Below, in pieces: positions 32,991 through 43,978 of a stretch of DNA of 64,000 nt; the stretch's first letter is position 1; every line of letters begins with the position of its first letter. The stretch comes from Scolanthus callimorphus (Eukaryota; Cnidaria; Anthozoa; Actiniaria; Edwardsiidae): assembly GCA_033964015.1 (NCBI GenBank), contig CM066918.1:29099387-29163386 (forward strand), given 5' to 3'. A program made the translations under genes and the position numbers. The notes beneath the pieces are model-generated. The model saw only the letters and a list, made by a program, of their open reading frames with translations, did not search any database and was not told the DNA's origin.

Positions 32991-34750
32991 GTCTACTGGT
33001 TTCTCGTCGCGACAGAAAACCAAATAACAAACTAACGCGACGTTGGACATATAGCGCTGTTCACGCTGACGTCACCCATTGTTTTATAATGTGCCAACCA
33101 GAGATCGATTGGTTTATACTAAAGGGCGCTGTATTCAATCTACGGTGGCACATAAACAGCGAATAGCACTTTACACCCCGAAACAACGGATCTCGCTTTA
33201 ATAGGGAAAATTCCCTCTAACAAGTTGAATCGGCGAAACTCCTGTAGCTCACTCGTGAGATATAAGCTGAACTCTGATTGATCGATAGCAGTTAGAGGAA
33301 AATGGAAGCTTGGTTGTGATTTGTCAATAATTCTTCACGTGGTTCTCATCCAGAACTTCTCGCCCGTGGCGTTGATCAGACGCGGTGATCGATGACAATA
33401 GATGATAACAAAATATGAGGTTGTGAAACTTTGAACCTACTCCCACAGCCCAATTTATGGGTACTTTTAGTGTGCATTTCAAACACTCGGGATCAGTTTT
33501 CGCATAAGTTCCTGGATTTCTGCAAATATATTGTTTCGTTTCGTTTCGATCGGCTAGCGCGCCTATCTATCTATATTACGTGTTTGATTCTTTCTCTCCG
33601 CTAAATTTATATTTACATTTCATATTTCTATTTCATATTTATTTTTCATTTCTTTTTTATGATTGATTTTAGATTGTGTGTTATTATCGAAGAAATAAAA
33701 GTCTAAATATTAATCACAAAAAAAGAGTTTTAATACAAAACAAATAAATTACTTCTACACTATGCCGTAGATTAACTAGACCCCTGCCAATGTTTTTAGA
33801 ATGGAATACACGGAATAATCAAGTTTCAATGTTTCATGTCATTATTAACCTCAGATGTAAGCAATACTAGTCGTGACTAATCTTTACATCTGCCATGAAC
33901 TAGTGTAGTCAGAAAGTCAAGACAGCAAGCTACAAAGGCAGCTCAGGATAGCTTGAGGTTGTAAAAGTAAGTACTTTTTAAAACATATCACAGATGCCAA
34001 CTCTCCCTCTCGGTTACTGTATTTCTCTTGCTAAATATTCCTTGAATTTGAAGTTTGGCCCAAACAGGCCCAGCCTGTTTGATTGATACCTATGCATACG
34101 ATGGAGCACTCAGTTGAACTGAGAGGAAAGCAAAGTTCATATCCACAGACAAAAGTTGAGCAGCGTTTTTTTTAAGTCGAGTTAAATTTATCCTATCTCG
34201 CAGGGAGAACGTGGCAGTTCAGTGCAGTTTCTCTTAAAAATGTTAAAAAATAATCTAAATACAAACTTGATTATGCTTTTACTTAAGTCACTCTGCCTGA
34301 AGAACTAAAGAACCTCGAAACATTTCATGAAATATGTTCTTGCACCTGCTTCTGTTTTGGTTCCATAGAAACAGTTAAACAAAACAGTCGAAAACAAAAC
34401 TTTGTTTATGACAAATTGTTTCAGTAAAGGACACAGCAGAGCTTCCCCTTAAAATTGTCCTAGTTTTTAAAATTTTGGCTAGCAAAAAAGTGACTCTTCC
34501 GACTGGGTTGCGTTTGTTGATGAGAGTATAATAACTATATATGAAAATAATATATAAAGCGCAGAAGGTTATTAGTAATAAGCAGCTGCCATGCCGATAT
34601 AGTTAACAAGTCATTGCAACTTATACGAGAAATTCGCTTATCTTTCAACAATATGTCAACATAGAGTTTGACCATATGACGGACTTGAGAGAAAACGGAT
34701 TGATAAAGATCGAGTTATATTGTAAACACTAAAGTAAACGTCGTGTGGTC
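32991..34750. other. AT-rich spacer, no gene seen
   Basis: Only short unsupported frames. 33590-33760 is very AT-rich, with ATTTCATATTT repeats. No TIR element was recognised. Confidence 0.45.
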
Positions 34751-34756
34751 CGGCTA

Positions 34757-35000
34757 ATCACTTCGCAGGGAGGCTCTGGTGACAGTAAGAGCCTAACAAA
34801 ACCAGCTTTTATCTCGCGCTAGTTAAATTCTTTTACTAGCCGTCTTTTCAACCCATGCCTACGACTTCTACACGCTTTACATTCAGCAAGGTCATTTTCG
34901 TACACGCGTGCGTCAGTTGCTGTCACTAGAGGCATCCCCCATTCTCGAACCCAGGGCTCCCCGGCTCGACACATCGCGGGGGAGATGCTAAGATCAAGGT
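34757..35000. mobile_element. MITE family 4 fragments (copy C)
   Basis: CTTCGCAGGGAGGCTCTGGT then GACAG at the left, and CATTCTCGAACCCAGGGCTC then CCCGGCTCGAC with CGCGGGGGAGATGCT at the right, are both derived from the family at 40975-41196, but separated and rearranged. Confidence 0.6.
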
Positions 35001-35220
35001 CAGACATGCGCAGAACACCTTTACTTTGTTTGTTAATTTACAGCTTTGAAAAAAATATGTTAAAAAAATTGTAAAAAAAGTTATGCTAAATCTACTTCAT
35101 GCTTATGATTTTCTTTGTTCAAGCCTGATGAAATATTAATGAGTTTGAGAACCATGTTTGGAACATGATTTCCCTATCTTTTTTCCAAGAGTATTAATTT
35201 TATTCACCGTGTTTGCAAAG

Positions 35221-38200
35221 ATGTCAGATTTGAAGGAGAGGGACAGTGAGCGGCAAGACACAGACACTAGCTGCGACCTGAAGATCAAATACATCGATGA
35301 GTACAAATCAAACACAAGTCTCCACGGGCTTTCCTTCATTTTCAACTCCAAAAATAAAACACGAAGAGTCGTTTGGATAGCTTTGGTGCTAGCCTGCGCT
35401 GCATCTCTCTTCAGTCAGATTGGAGACAACATCAGCAGAGTACTTAAATATGAAAGTATTCAGAGCAACAAGCTGGTACTGAATAAAAAATTGAAATTCC
35501 CAGCCGTCACAATTTGCAATGAAAATGCATTGAGAAAAAGCAAACTGAACAACAAATTAAAGCAACAACTGGCCTACATAACAGGAAAGAATACGAATGT
35601 AAGTGAAGCCATGCTGAACGCAACTTTTGACATCGAAGAAGTACTGAGTCACAGTGGTCACAAAATCAGTGATATGCTGCGTAAAGGGACTTGGAACACA
35701 CACGAACGCGTCACAGGAAACGACTTCCAACTACATTTGGACCTCTCAGTACGTATTATATTAACTACAACTTAGAGCAGATTTCAGATGACCAAAAACT
35801 AAACGTAAATAGAAAACCAACAACCAATCTGGTGAGCCATTCAACAACAAACCAATCAAGAGTGGAAGCCATTCAACAACAAACCAATCAGGAGGCGAAT
35901 AAAGTCAGACATGCGTTTAGTCATGACGTGAGCAATGGCACGTTTTAATTTAGTTCGCAATTTGATTGGCTGAAAGACGAAAGACTTTGCTCTCGACCAA
36001 TAGAAACGCTGACTAAACGTAAGCCTAGCTTACTTTAGGCGGTCATCTGAAATCCGCTCTATTGTTTTTTAAGCCTTGGTCATCCTTTGTTTTTGCTGGA
36101 GGGGGGGGGGGGGGGTGCACCCAGACCGAAAGGCAGTGATTGAATGAGTAGTTTAGCTCTGTGTAACATACTCTCGCCTCTTTACTAGTTGGGTAATTGC
36201 TACACGTTCAACGGGTGGAGCAGCAAGTCTGCCGTCAGAACTCTTGACCGCACAGGGCGTTATAGTGGCCTTGGTCTCTTACTAGATGTGCAGCTAGATG
36301 AGTACTTTGCTACCTCCCTCAATCCCGAGTCCTCTGCAATCGGATTCCAAGTTGCCGTCCACGATCAGACTAAAGCGCCAAACCCTAGAGCAGATGGAGT
36401 TTTCGTAACTCCTGGACACAAGATAGTATTTTCATTGACAATGAAAAAAAGTTAGTGTTCCTTTCTTCTCGGTTTTGTTTCCATGCTTTTTTGATGCTCT
36501 GGTAAACGCAGAAACGCGCAAGCCGTCGCGAGGGCTTTTACTTTAGAATCGTATATCTCTTTTTTGTGGAAATGGAGGACGAGATATCATACGATTCAAG
36601 TATATTCAAAGTCTTCAGTGCGTAGATTCCGCCAATAAGCCTCAAAAAGCCGATATCGCTTTTTCGTGCTATTTTCTTAGCGGAATCTAACCTCCTGAAG
36701 CTTTGAATAATCCTATAGAATCGCATGATATCTCTTTTTTGGGGGAATTGAGGACGAGATATTTTACGATTCAAGTATATTCAAATCTTCAGTCGGTAGA
36801 TTCCGCCGAACATAGCACTCAAAAAGGCGAAATCGCCCTCGTCGCTGCGCCGCGCGTGCAACATCGCTTTTTTCGTGGTATTTTTTAGCGGAATCTAGCC
36901 TCTGAAGCTATGACTAATCCTTCAGCCGATAGAACATGGTATCGTTTACGAAATGCTCTCTAGAACGGGGTATGATAATGAAGATAACGAGGCATCTCTT
37001 CTCTGAAAATCGTTTTTAGAACGAGGTCCGCATTTTTGGAGGCGCTGCGGCATATACCTACCCTATATCAAGTGAAGTACCCCCTCCCCGGGCTTTAATT
37101 TGACGAGTTTTTATGTACATACCCGGGTACTAATCTACAAGCCAGAGCAGAAAAGCTGCATTATAGGCCCTTGTTGTGACCAAATTATGGACTTATCAGA
37201 AATATACGAGGAAACAACTAAAACTGATATTTTATTATTTTAGATCAAACGATTAAAGACACCTTATCAATCCAAATGCGTCACAAACAGCCACAAGCTT
37301 CCATTATCGCAAACCAGCAGACCTTACTCTGTCTCGCTCTGTAGAGACGAATGTGCATTAAAGAACACGGTCGATATGTGCACCGGTTGTTATTTAAGCA
37401 ACGCGTCCCACGGTATGTCCATCGGTATGAACGGAATCCGGATCCCATCAAGAGCCTCCATCTACTCCACTAGGTCTAGCCATATGCACAGGAGTAGAAG
37501 AGTCTATTTTTAGATTATGGATTTTAAACGGCAAGTTGGTATTTTGAGGGTGAGAATGTTCGGTTCAATACGTGTAGTGCGTTCAATTGGCGGCGCTTAT
37601 TTCAGCCATAATAACTTGTAACCATGACAATCATTATCCATTTCAAAAGCTACTGAGGTGACCTCAAGGTCAAGTGTGTGTATCTTATAATGTATCTCCA
37701 GCAAAAGCCAATTCTTTGACTTTTTCGGTAGTTTTTTAGAGTGATATATAAATACGGCCAGGCGGTATATCCAGTTATTTACCGGCTGGGAGGTCCGTAT
37801 AGGGAAACACTGTGACCGAGGGCTGGAAAATGTTTTTCAGGCCGAGGTCACAGTGTTTCCATATACGGACCGACCCAAAGCCGGTAAATAACTTATTTAT
37901 TTTTTTCCAACTCAAAAATTTGATTTTTTCGATGAAAACAAGCGCGCGCAAATGGTTACCGCGCGTGACCTAGGTCAGAGATAGGGAAATATTGCCCCCC
38001 CCCCCTCTAAGAACCAATCAGAATGCAGAATTTGTTACCGTGCCCTCTAGGAAAAAAATAAACAGGTAATATTTTAGATATTTGTAAAAACTACACGCAA
38101 ATCGTGAAAATTGACCTTTTGCTTCGAAAGCCGTATCATATTTATCAGAGCCGAACACTGGATGGAACCACTTGAGCTTGTCATCCACGGCAGGACTCAA

Positions 38201-41200
38201 GTGTTTTTACAGTCAAAAGACATGAAGCGTGCCCCCCTAGAGTTGAATATTCAATTCATTATTCCATTATTGATTTCATTATTCATTCCAAAAATGCATT
38301 TTTCAATTCAATATTAAAAATGTTAAATGTTCAAATTTTGATTTATGAAGAAGCAATTGTTCATCCAGAGTAATTATGAAGATTACAAAATTTTCAATAT
38401 TGAATTGAAATTTGCATTTTTGGATTGAATAATGAAATCAATAATGGAATGATGAATGGAATATTCAACGCTAGGGGGGCACGCTTCATGTCTTTTGACT
38501 GTAAGGGGATTCGCCTTATAAGGTAACTAATAGATAAGGCGAAATGGTTAACGAAAACTTCATATGAATCTATAAAAATAAATTTATCTACTCACTTGCT
38601 TCGGAAGCCAGTCAATAGGTGATGGAACTCCTGGTGATGGGCTCCCTGTGCTTTGGAAGCCAGTCAATAGGTGATGGAACTCCTGGTGATGGGCTCCCTG
38701 TGCTTCGGAAGCCAGTCAATAGGTGATGGGCTCCCTGTGCTTCGGAAGCCAGTCAATAGGTGATGGAACTCCTCGTGATGGGCTCCTGAATAATATACTT
38801 TCGCAAGGAGGATGGATTTCATTTGAAATTTTGGGAAATTGTCCAATCTCAATACAAAAAGTACATGAGAAAATCGGACTTTTCGCGCTTTGGAATTCCC
38901 ACTAGCGGTATTTGAGAGGGTTGTAAATTCTTTAAGTATAGTCAGAAGCTCATAAGTACCTACTTATGAGCTTCTGGTATAGTTCCTCAAGTGAACGGGT
39001 GACACCCGATCGGGTGGCTCACCTAAAGGTGACTTTAACATTGAAAGGTGTTTTCTTTGTTCTCACTCGAACGGCCTTTGGCATTTTCTAGGTACGGTCA
39101 CGCCGTCACCAATTTGTCGTCTGAAACAATATCCTTGTGCACTGAGTAAGTATTGTATTGCTTCATTTTGCTTTATCTCTATCAACAACAACTTTATTTA
39201 CTCATATTACATTTAAGAAGAAGAAAATGCATAGATTAGGGCACTGGCTCCCTGGAATACCTAACATAGCTGAACGAGCCAGGGAGTCGACTTCGGCAGA
39301 TAACACAGGCCTCGGTTTTTATGTCATGCTCAACCTCATTCAATAATTGCTTAATATCAGGACGTGCACCGAAGACTCCAATACCCTTTTGGTATATGTA
39401 TATTCCTTTGAAGGCCCATCATCAACCGAGAGCCTTTGCGGTCTATTAGCCAATCAGAGCAGCCGAAAAACAATGGATCAATTTAAAAACAAAAGTAAAC
39501 GGGGCGCAAAGCTAGGCTGCTTGATGATTGGCCTTTCAGGTCGCCCAAGTGAATCCATAGATTGCCACTCTCCACTTCAATGCATATAAGACTCCAGTAT
39601 CCTTGGGGTATATATTTTTACACACACCTCAGTGGTGCACCAAAGACTCCGGTGCACCGAAGACTCCTTTCAGGGCGCACGATGGAATCCATAGATTGTA
39701 ACTGTCTACTTTAGTGCAGCGAGGACTCCAGTACCCTTTTGGTACCTATTTGTATTCCTTTCAGGGCGCACGATAGAATCCATAGATTGAAACTGTTCAC
39801 TTTAGTGCAGCGAGGACTCCAGTACCCTTTTGGTACCTATTTGTATTCCTTTCAGGGCGCACGATGGAGTCCATAGATTGTAATTGTCCACTTTCAGTGC
39901 ACCGAGGACTCCAGTACCCTTATGGTACCTATTTATATTCCTTCCAGGGAGCACGATGGAATCCATAGATTGTAACTGTCCACTGCCATGCAAAGAAGAC
40001 TCGTACGAAATGACGTTGTCGCAGTCCTACCACCCGGTCCCCGACTTTTTGCCAGCTGCACAAAGGAAGTACTTCAGCCATTTGAATTTCAGCTCTGAGA
40101 AAGAATTCAACGACTATTATCGGTAAGTTCCTTGCTTCTACAATTTAGGAACACATAAATCTACCGAGGTGCCATTCATTTTTTATTGTTTGTATGTAAG
40201 AAATAGAGCAGGTGAGCAAAAAAAACTTGCAAACTTGATTTGCCAACGATTCCATGCCAGAACACGCCCCCTCGAGCAAAAAAGTGCTGGATAACAAAGA
40301 GCCAGAAGTGTTAAGAAAGTGTTGACTGGAGTGCTTGCAACCGTAATACAAGAGAGAAGTATTTGGCGACGCGCACATTTATTTACCAATGCGCCTTGTT
40401 CGGATCTCGAGTTTCCAGTCTCGCTCAGCGCACCCCGGTGGCCGGGACTCACTGCACCGTGATCCTCAGTGCGCGCGTTTTCTTTAAGGCCGGCACAGAC
40501 TAGGGGACAAGTCCCAGGGACTTGTCCCACGAACCTGCTTCGGGGACAAGTCCCCTAAGTGTGTTCTCCTGTTTTTGCGTTGAAATTTCAGTCGCGGGGA
40601 CTAAATATTTGTCCCTGGGACAAGTCCCAGAAATCAAACTGGTTTGTGTCCCTGGGACAAATTGCGCATTTTTCTAGTGCGGCACAGACTAGGGGACGAC
40701 AAGTCCCAGGGACTAGTCCCTGGGACTTGTCCCCTAGTCTGTGCCGGCCTTTAGAAATGACTGGGGACGACTAGTCAGTCACGAATTCGTGTATAAGAAC
40801 CAATCCGTTGACAAGATCGAAAATTTATAACCTTGGTATAACCGACGTATATCTTGGGAATTGTTTCATACAGAAGACTTCTGTACAGATGCGCGCTATA
40901 ATTTCGCAATAATTTGGCCATCAGTATCATCGTATAAGAACGCGCTATGCGCTACTGAAAGCCATAGCCTTACTCATTCTCGTACCCAGAGCTCCCCAGC
41001 TCGTCTGCTCGCGAGGGGAGGCTCTGGGGACATCCATTTGAGGGCCGTCGCTGATTGGCTAATTTTGAGCGTTGGAGCATGCGCTGAAAGGTCTTTCTCT
41101 CAGCGGCTCTGTATTAAATCTCGCGCATGCGTCAGTGGCTGTCACCAGAGCCTCCCCCGTGAGGTTACGAGCCGGGGAGCTCTGGGTTCGAGAATGTAGC

Positions 41201-42667
41201 CTTACTACTCTGAGCGAGAGGCGCGCAGAAGCATGTAACAAATTTATTCAGCGTGTCGGACCAAGGAACCCATTGCACCCTTTGATACGCAAGAATGTGA
41301 CTCCCGTTAGTCATAACTACAGTCTAAGGAGTCGGAAACATTTCTATCCTCTTACCACAAGCAGAGAACTATCGCTTTCGTAATTTTGTAATCATGAAGT
41401 ATCTGCCACAATGGCCATGCTACATTATACTTACATACTTGTATATGCGATAATTAATGGGCAATACGATAATTAATGGGCAATTAATGGGGCTTACTTT
41501 TTTGGGACTTCGTGTCCGTTAGTTTGCCCCTCATCTGTCAATGTCAATTTTAGTATCTTATATGTTTTATTGTTAGTAACTTTTATATGTGTACAGGTGA
41601 AATCCTAAGTAAGTAAATAAAAATAGTAAATAAAATAGTGTGATAATAACTTTAGTAAAAATCCCAAATTTTATTATTATTATTGATTGCCTCTGTTTAG
41701 GAAGCGAATAGTTTACATCGAGATTTTCTTCAAGACACTTGAATCAGAAATTATAGAGGAGAAACCTGCTTATGACATGACAGCATTTCTTGGTAAGTGA
41801 AGTGGACGTTTTGAGTGTCAAAATGGGACAATTCCTCTGACGTTTCCTCTGGGTGACATGTGTGATAAATTTCTTTATTATATAACACGTGAAAAATTCG
41901 CTGCGCTTACGCGTGAGATATCGAAATTTGAACGCTCGAAGATTTCCACATCTCCCCGCCCGCGCCCATGTATTATTCTCAAAAAAAAAAATTTGTTCCT
42001 AGAGGGCAAGATAATGAATTCTGCCATCATTCTCGTACCATGCAGAACTCGCGACTCGTCGCCTCGCAGGGGAGGCTCTGGTGGCATCCATTTGAGGGCC
42101 TTCGCTGATTGGCTGAAACGGCGCGCATGCGCACACAAAACCAACTTAATCATTCTTTGCATTCTGGATTCCACTCCCAGGATTCTGTATTTTTCGAGGA
42201 ATCAAATAGGGCATCAGGCGCGGATCCATGGGTGTTCATCGGGTGCAAATGAACCCCTCCCCCCCTCATAAAATCCTGGATCCGCCATTGGGCGTGAGAA
42301 TTTCTAGCCTGCGGTTTGGGCGGAAAAGCTTCATCTTGGACGCGCGCGAGAAATAGTCCCTGTCCCACCCTTTGTCGCACGCCCCAGACCGATTTTTCGA
42401 CGTTATTCGCCGTAAAAACACCCACAAACCACCTGCAAACAGGCTAGAGAATTTCCGGTTTGCCGGTTCTTGGAGCGATTAACCAAGTTACTTCTCTCCC
42501 TCGTGTTTCATTCCATTTCAGCGGATAGTGGTGGCCATCTTGGTCTGTTCATGGGCTGCAGTATTCTGACTCTTTTTGAGTTCGTCGACCTCGCCGTAAT
42601 GATCTTCACAGCGGTCTTCAGAGAGCGCAAGAGAACCATAGGAGCTTCAGGACAAGATTTCAAGTAG
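35221..42667 (+). CDS. DEG/ENaC (HyNaC/ASIC-like) channel 1, 7 coding exons, one frameshift
   Basis: Exons 35221-35748, 36189-36450, 37244-37412, 39092-39145, 39948-40122, 41701-41792, 42522-42667. About 474 aa if one base is removed. The HG gating motif is at residues 35-36 (TSLHGLSF). TM1 is about 50-68. FPAVTICNEN is the post-TM1 family signature, CYTFNGW opens the Cys-rich domain, and CNCPLPC and CRLKQYPC follow. The pre-TM2/TM2 signature GGHLGLFMGCSILTLFEFVD contains the G-x-S selectivity filter (GCS). Exon 2 is 262 nt against 261 in the paralogue because of an A7 run (36444-36450), so exon 3 is out of frame: sequencing error or pseudogene. Exon 5 is preceded by decoy copies of its 5' end. 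The family forms trimeric Na+/cation channels gated by peptides or protons in cnidarians; the ligand is unknown here. Confidence 0.88.
35775..36059. mobile_element. Tc1/mariner-type MITE (family 5), TA duplication
   Basis: TA|GAGCAGATTTCAGATGACC at the left and GGTCATCTGAAATCCGCTC|TA at the right. An internal tandem pair contains CATTCAACAACAAACCAATC. It fills most of intron 1 of channel 1. A 115-bp relative is at 52199-52313. Confidence 0.85.
36544..36930. mobile_element. Palindromic repeat, ATCGTATGATATC family, two tandem copies
   Basis: Two successive units each contain AGAATCG..GATATCTC paired with GAGATAT..ACGATTCAAG, then GTAGATTCCGCC, CTCAAAAAGCC/GCG, the inverse TTAGCGGAATCTA and CTGAAGCT. 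The unit boundary is near 36712. In intron 2 of channel 1; a partial third copy is at 5446-5575. Confidence 0.75.
37773..37893. mobile_element. Foldback MITE (AGTTATTTACCGGCT)
   Basis: AGTTATTTACCGGCTGGGAG through TCCGTATAGGGAAACACTGT then GACC pairs with its complement ending GCCGGTAAATAACT. The loop is about 20 bp. In intron 3 of channel 1. Confidence 0.82.
38210..38501. mobile_element. Tc1/mariner-type MITE with ~115-bp TIRs, TA duplication
   Basis: TA|CAGTCAAAAGACATGAAGCG at the left and the inverse ending CTTTTGACTG|TA at the right. The arms extend through CCCCCCTAG and the ATTCAATTCATTATTCC region with few changes. 292 bp, in intron 3 of channel 1. Confidence 0.9.
38598..38788. repeat. 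52-bp tandem repeat, 4 units
   Basis: Unit GCTTCGGAAGCCAGTCAATA then GGTGATGGAACTCCTGGTGA and TGGGCTCCCTGT. The third unit lacks 15 bp. In intron 3 of channel 1. Confidence 0.9.
39366..39947 (+). repeat. Tandem array of decoy splice acceptors and truncated exon 5 copies
   Basis: About 91-bp units carry TATTCCTTTCAG|GGCGCACGATGG then AATCCATAGATTG, i.e. the acceptor and first ~35 nt of channel 1 exon 5. Decoy exon starts are at 39674, 39765 and 39856, a diverged one at 39540, and the real exon at 39948 (spacings 91, 91, 92). In decoys the coding match ends where the real exon reads CCACTGCCATGC: they read CTACTTTAG or CACTTTAG, giving a stop after about 13 codons. MITE family 3 sits at the acceptor of the first unit. 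Confidence 0.85.
39412..39534. mobile_element. MITE family 3 (AGGCCCATCA), copy 2
   Basis: Ends AGGCCCATCATCAACCGAGA and CTGCTTGATGATTGGCCT; the interior matches copy 1 at 30941-31061 (GCCAATCAGAGC, CAATGG). Flanks TTGA and TTCA are what a 4-bp duplication of the host TTCA would leave after one change. It interrupts the pyrimidine tract and AG of a decoy acceptor. Confidence 0.82.
40497..40750. mobile_element. PIF/Harbinger-like MITE, TTA duplication
   Basis: TTA|AGGCCGGCACAGACTAGGGG ... CCCCTAGTCTGTGCCGGCCT|TTA. The interior is built of GGGACAAGTCCC palindromes. 254 bp, in intron 5 of channel 1. The perfect triplet TTA on both sides matches Harbinger-type targets. Confidence 0.88.
40975..41196. 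mobile_element. MITE family 4, intact copy D, 10-bp target duplication
   Basis: 222 bp from CATTCTCGTACCCAGAGCTC to GAGCTCTGGGTTCGAGAATG. TAGCCTTACT is duplicated exactly at 40965-40974 and 41197-41206. The interior carries GCTGATTGGCTAATTTTGAG, GAGCATGCGCTGAAAGG and TCTCGCGCATGCGTCAGTGG. The 9-10 bp duplication points to a Mutator-like (MULE) group. In intron 5 of channel 1. Confidence 0.92.
42030..42130. mobile_element. MITE family 4, half copy E
   Basis: CATTCTCGTACCATGCAGAA, then CTCGCAGGGGAGGCTCTGGT, GGCATCCATTTGAGGGC and GCTGATTGGCTGA match the left half of the copy at 40975-41196; the right half is missing. In intron 6 of channel 1. Confidence 0.75.
42216..42287. mobile_element. Short GGCGCGGATCC element, copy 2
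   Basis: GGCGCGGATCCATGGGTG, then TTCATCGGGTGCAAATGAAC and AAAATCCTGGATCCGCCA: the two ends of the element at 1603-1980 with the middle deleted. In intron 6 of channel 1. Confidence 0.65.
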
Positions 42668-42889
42668 AACAATACAAGAACAATAGGATAGGCTGTACCG
42701 CTGATGAACAGTATGTGTTTATCGCTACAAGCCTATGGATAAAACATCTTGATTCCAACGGGCAAATCAACAGTGCATGACTGGAGAGCAATACAAACGT
42801 TTTAGTTTCAAGAAATTCGAATGAGATATTCGGCATCGAATTGACTTAGCCAAGTCGAATGCTCTAACGCGTATCCACGAGTTATAAAC

Positions 42890-43125
42890 AAATTAATATC
42901 TCGAGAACGATACATCGCTAGGTGACAAAACTTGGACAAAGTTATCGTGACAAGGGGGGCCAGCAACAAAGTCACATGACATTACGTCATCGATGACGTC
43001 ATAAAAACTAGAAAAATATTAATATCTCGAGAACAAAACGTCGCTTGGTGACCAAACTTGCACAAAGTTATCTTAGTGACGAGGGGGGTCCAGCAACAAA
43101 GTCACATGACATGTGGTTTATCCTT
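42890..43125. repeat. CRE-palindrome satellite, second locus (~2 units)
   Basis: Units hold ACATCGCTAGGTGACAAAAC, GACAAGGGGGGCCAGCAACA, GTCACATGAC and TTACGTCATCGATGACGTCA, followed by AATATTAATATCTCGAGAAC. Same order of modules as the array at 2690-3290. Directly 3' of channel 1. Confidence 0.75.
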
Positions 43126-43469
43126 TAACTTGCATTTTTTTGTTTTGTTCAAATATTGGACATAATAGCTCTAGAAATAGCCACTAATTACACAATGAAG
43201 AAAGGCAATGATGCAAAAAAAAGTGGCGAATTTCACTAGATAGTGAAGATAAAAAAGCAAAAATTATTTCTGTATAATTGTTTTACTTTTGCTTTCCTTA
43301 GATTATACTTAAAAGTTTTTATCTAACAACATACATACATAGCTAACATACATAACATTTACATAGCTCTCAATGTTAGACTATCAGTCTGGTGATTCTG
43401 AATATAATTTATATCGCAGTCAGGAGTACATGAGCAAATACGTAATGAACAGATTATCAGCCACCTTAA

Positions 43470-43703
43470 AGGGGCACTCGCACGCTTAATTTTTGTACCA
43501 CCTGTCAAAAAATAAGTCTAATTCTAATCACCAAAATACATTTAGGTTTACCGGGAATAACCAAAAAAAGAGTCCAGGTTCGTAAATGACCTTTTAACTG
43601 TTAAATCAATACAAGTCTATAGTGTTTTTATCTATTATGAAGAGGATGGAATTGGATTGCGATTTGAATTATTTGCTTGTCAGGCAAGCGTGCGAGTGCC
43701 CCT
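43470..43703. mobile_element. MITE with AGGGGCACTCGCACGCTT ends, TTAA duplication
   Basis: TTAA|AGGGGCACTCGCACGCTTAA ... CAAGCGTGCGAGTGCCCCT|TTAA. 234 bp. The TTAA flanks are exact (43466-43469, 43704-43707). Confidence 0.9.
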
Positions 43704-43863
43704 TTAATTTTGCTAATCCGTAAAGCTTACATAGACGGATATATTGTAGGACTTGTAGAGGCCATATGAAAGTGTGATTAGCACCTTGTAAAATGAACGT
43801 TCATTATAACCAACCACTGCTCATCTGTGCATAAAGAAATGTATAAGACGCAAGAGAGCTCAA

Positions 43864-43978
43864 GAGAGTGTTTCAGCAGGATTTCCAACACCGAGAAGTG
43901 ATTCAAAAAACGACACAAATCCGGGAGGTTTTTAACCGACTTCGAGTTGTTTGGAAATCCTGATGAAAGACGCTCTCT
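43864..43978. mobile_element. Foldback repeat (TTTCAGCAGGATTTCCAA)
   Basis: GAGAGTGTTTCAGCAGGATT then TCCAACACCGAGAAGTGATT pairs with the inverse CGAGTTGTTTGGAAATCCTG then ATGAAAGACGCTCTC. 115 bp. Confidence 0.7.

Noticed and set aside
35158..35220. Upstream extension of channel 1
   Set aside because: The extension opens without ATG and gives a hydrophobic stretch unlike family N-termini; ATG 35221 aligns with the paralogue.
35850..35935. Short tandem CATTCAACAACAAACCAATC pair as a separate repeat locus
   Set aside because: It is internal to the MITE at 35775-36059.
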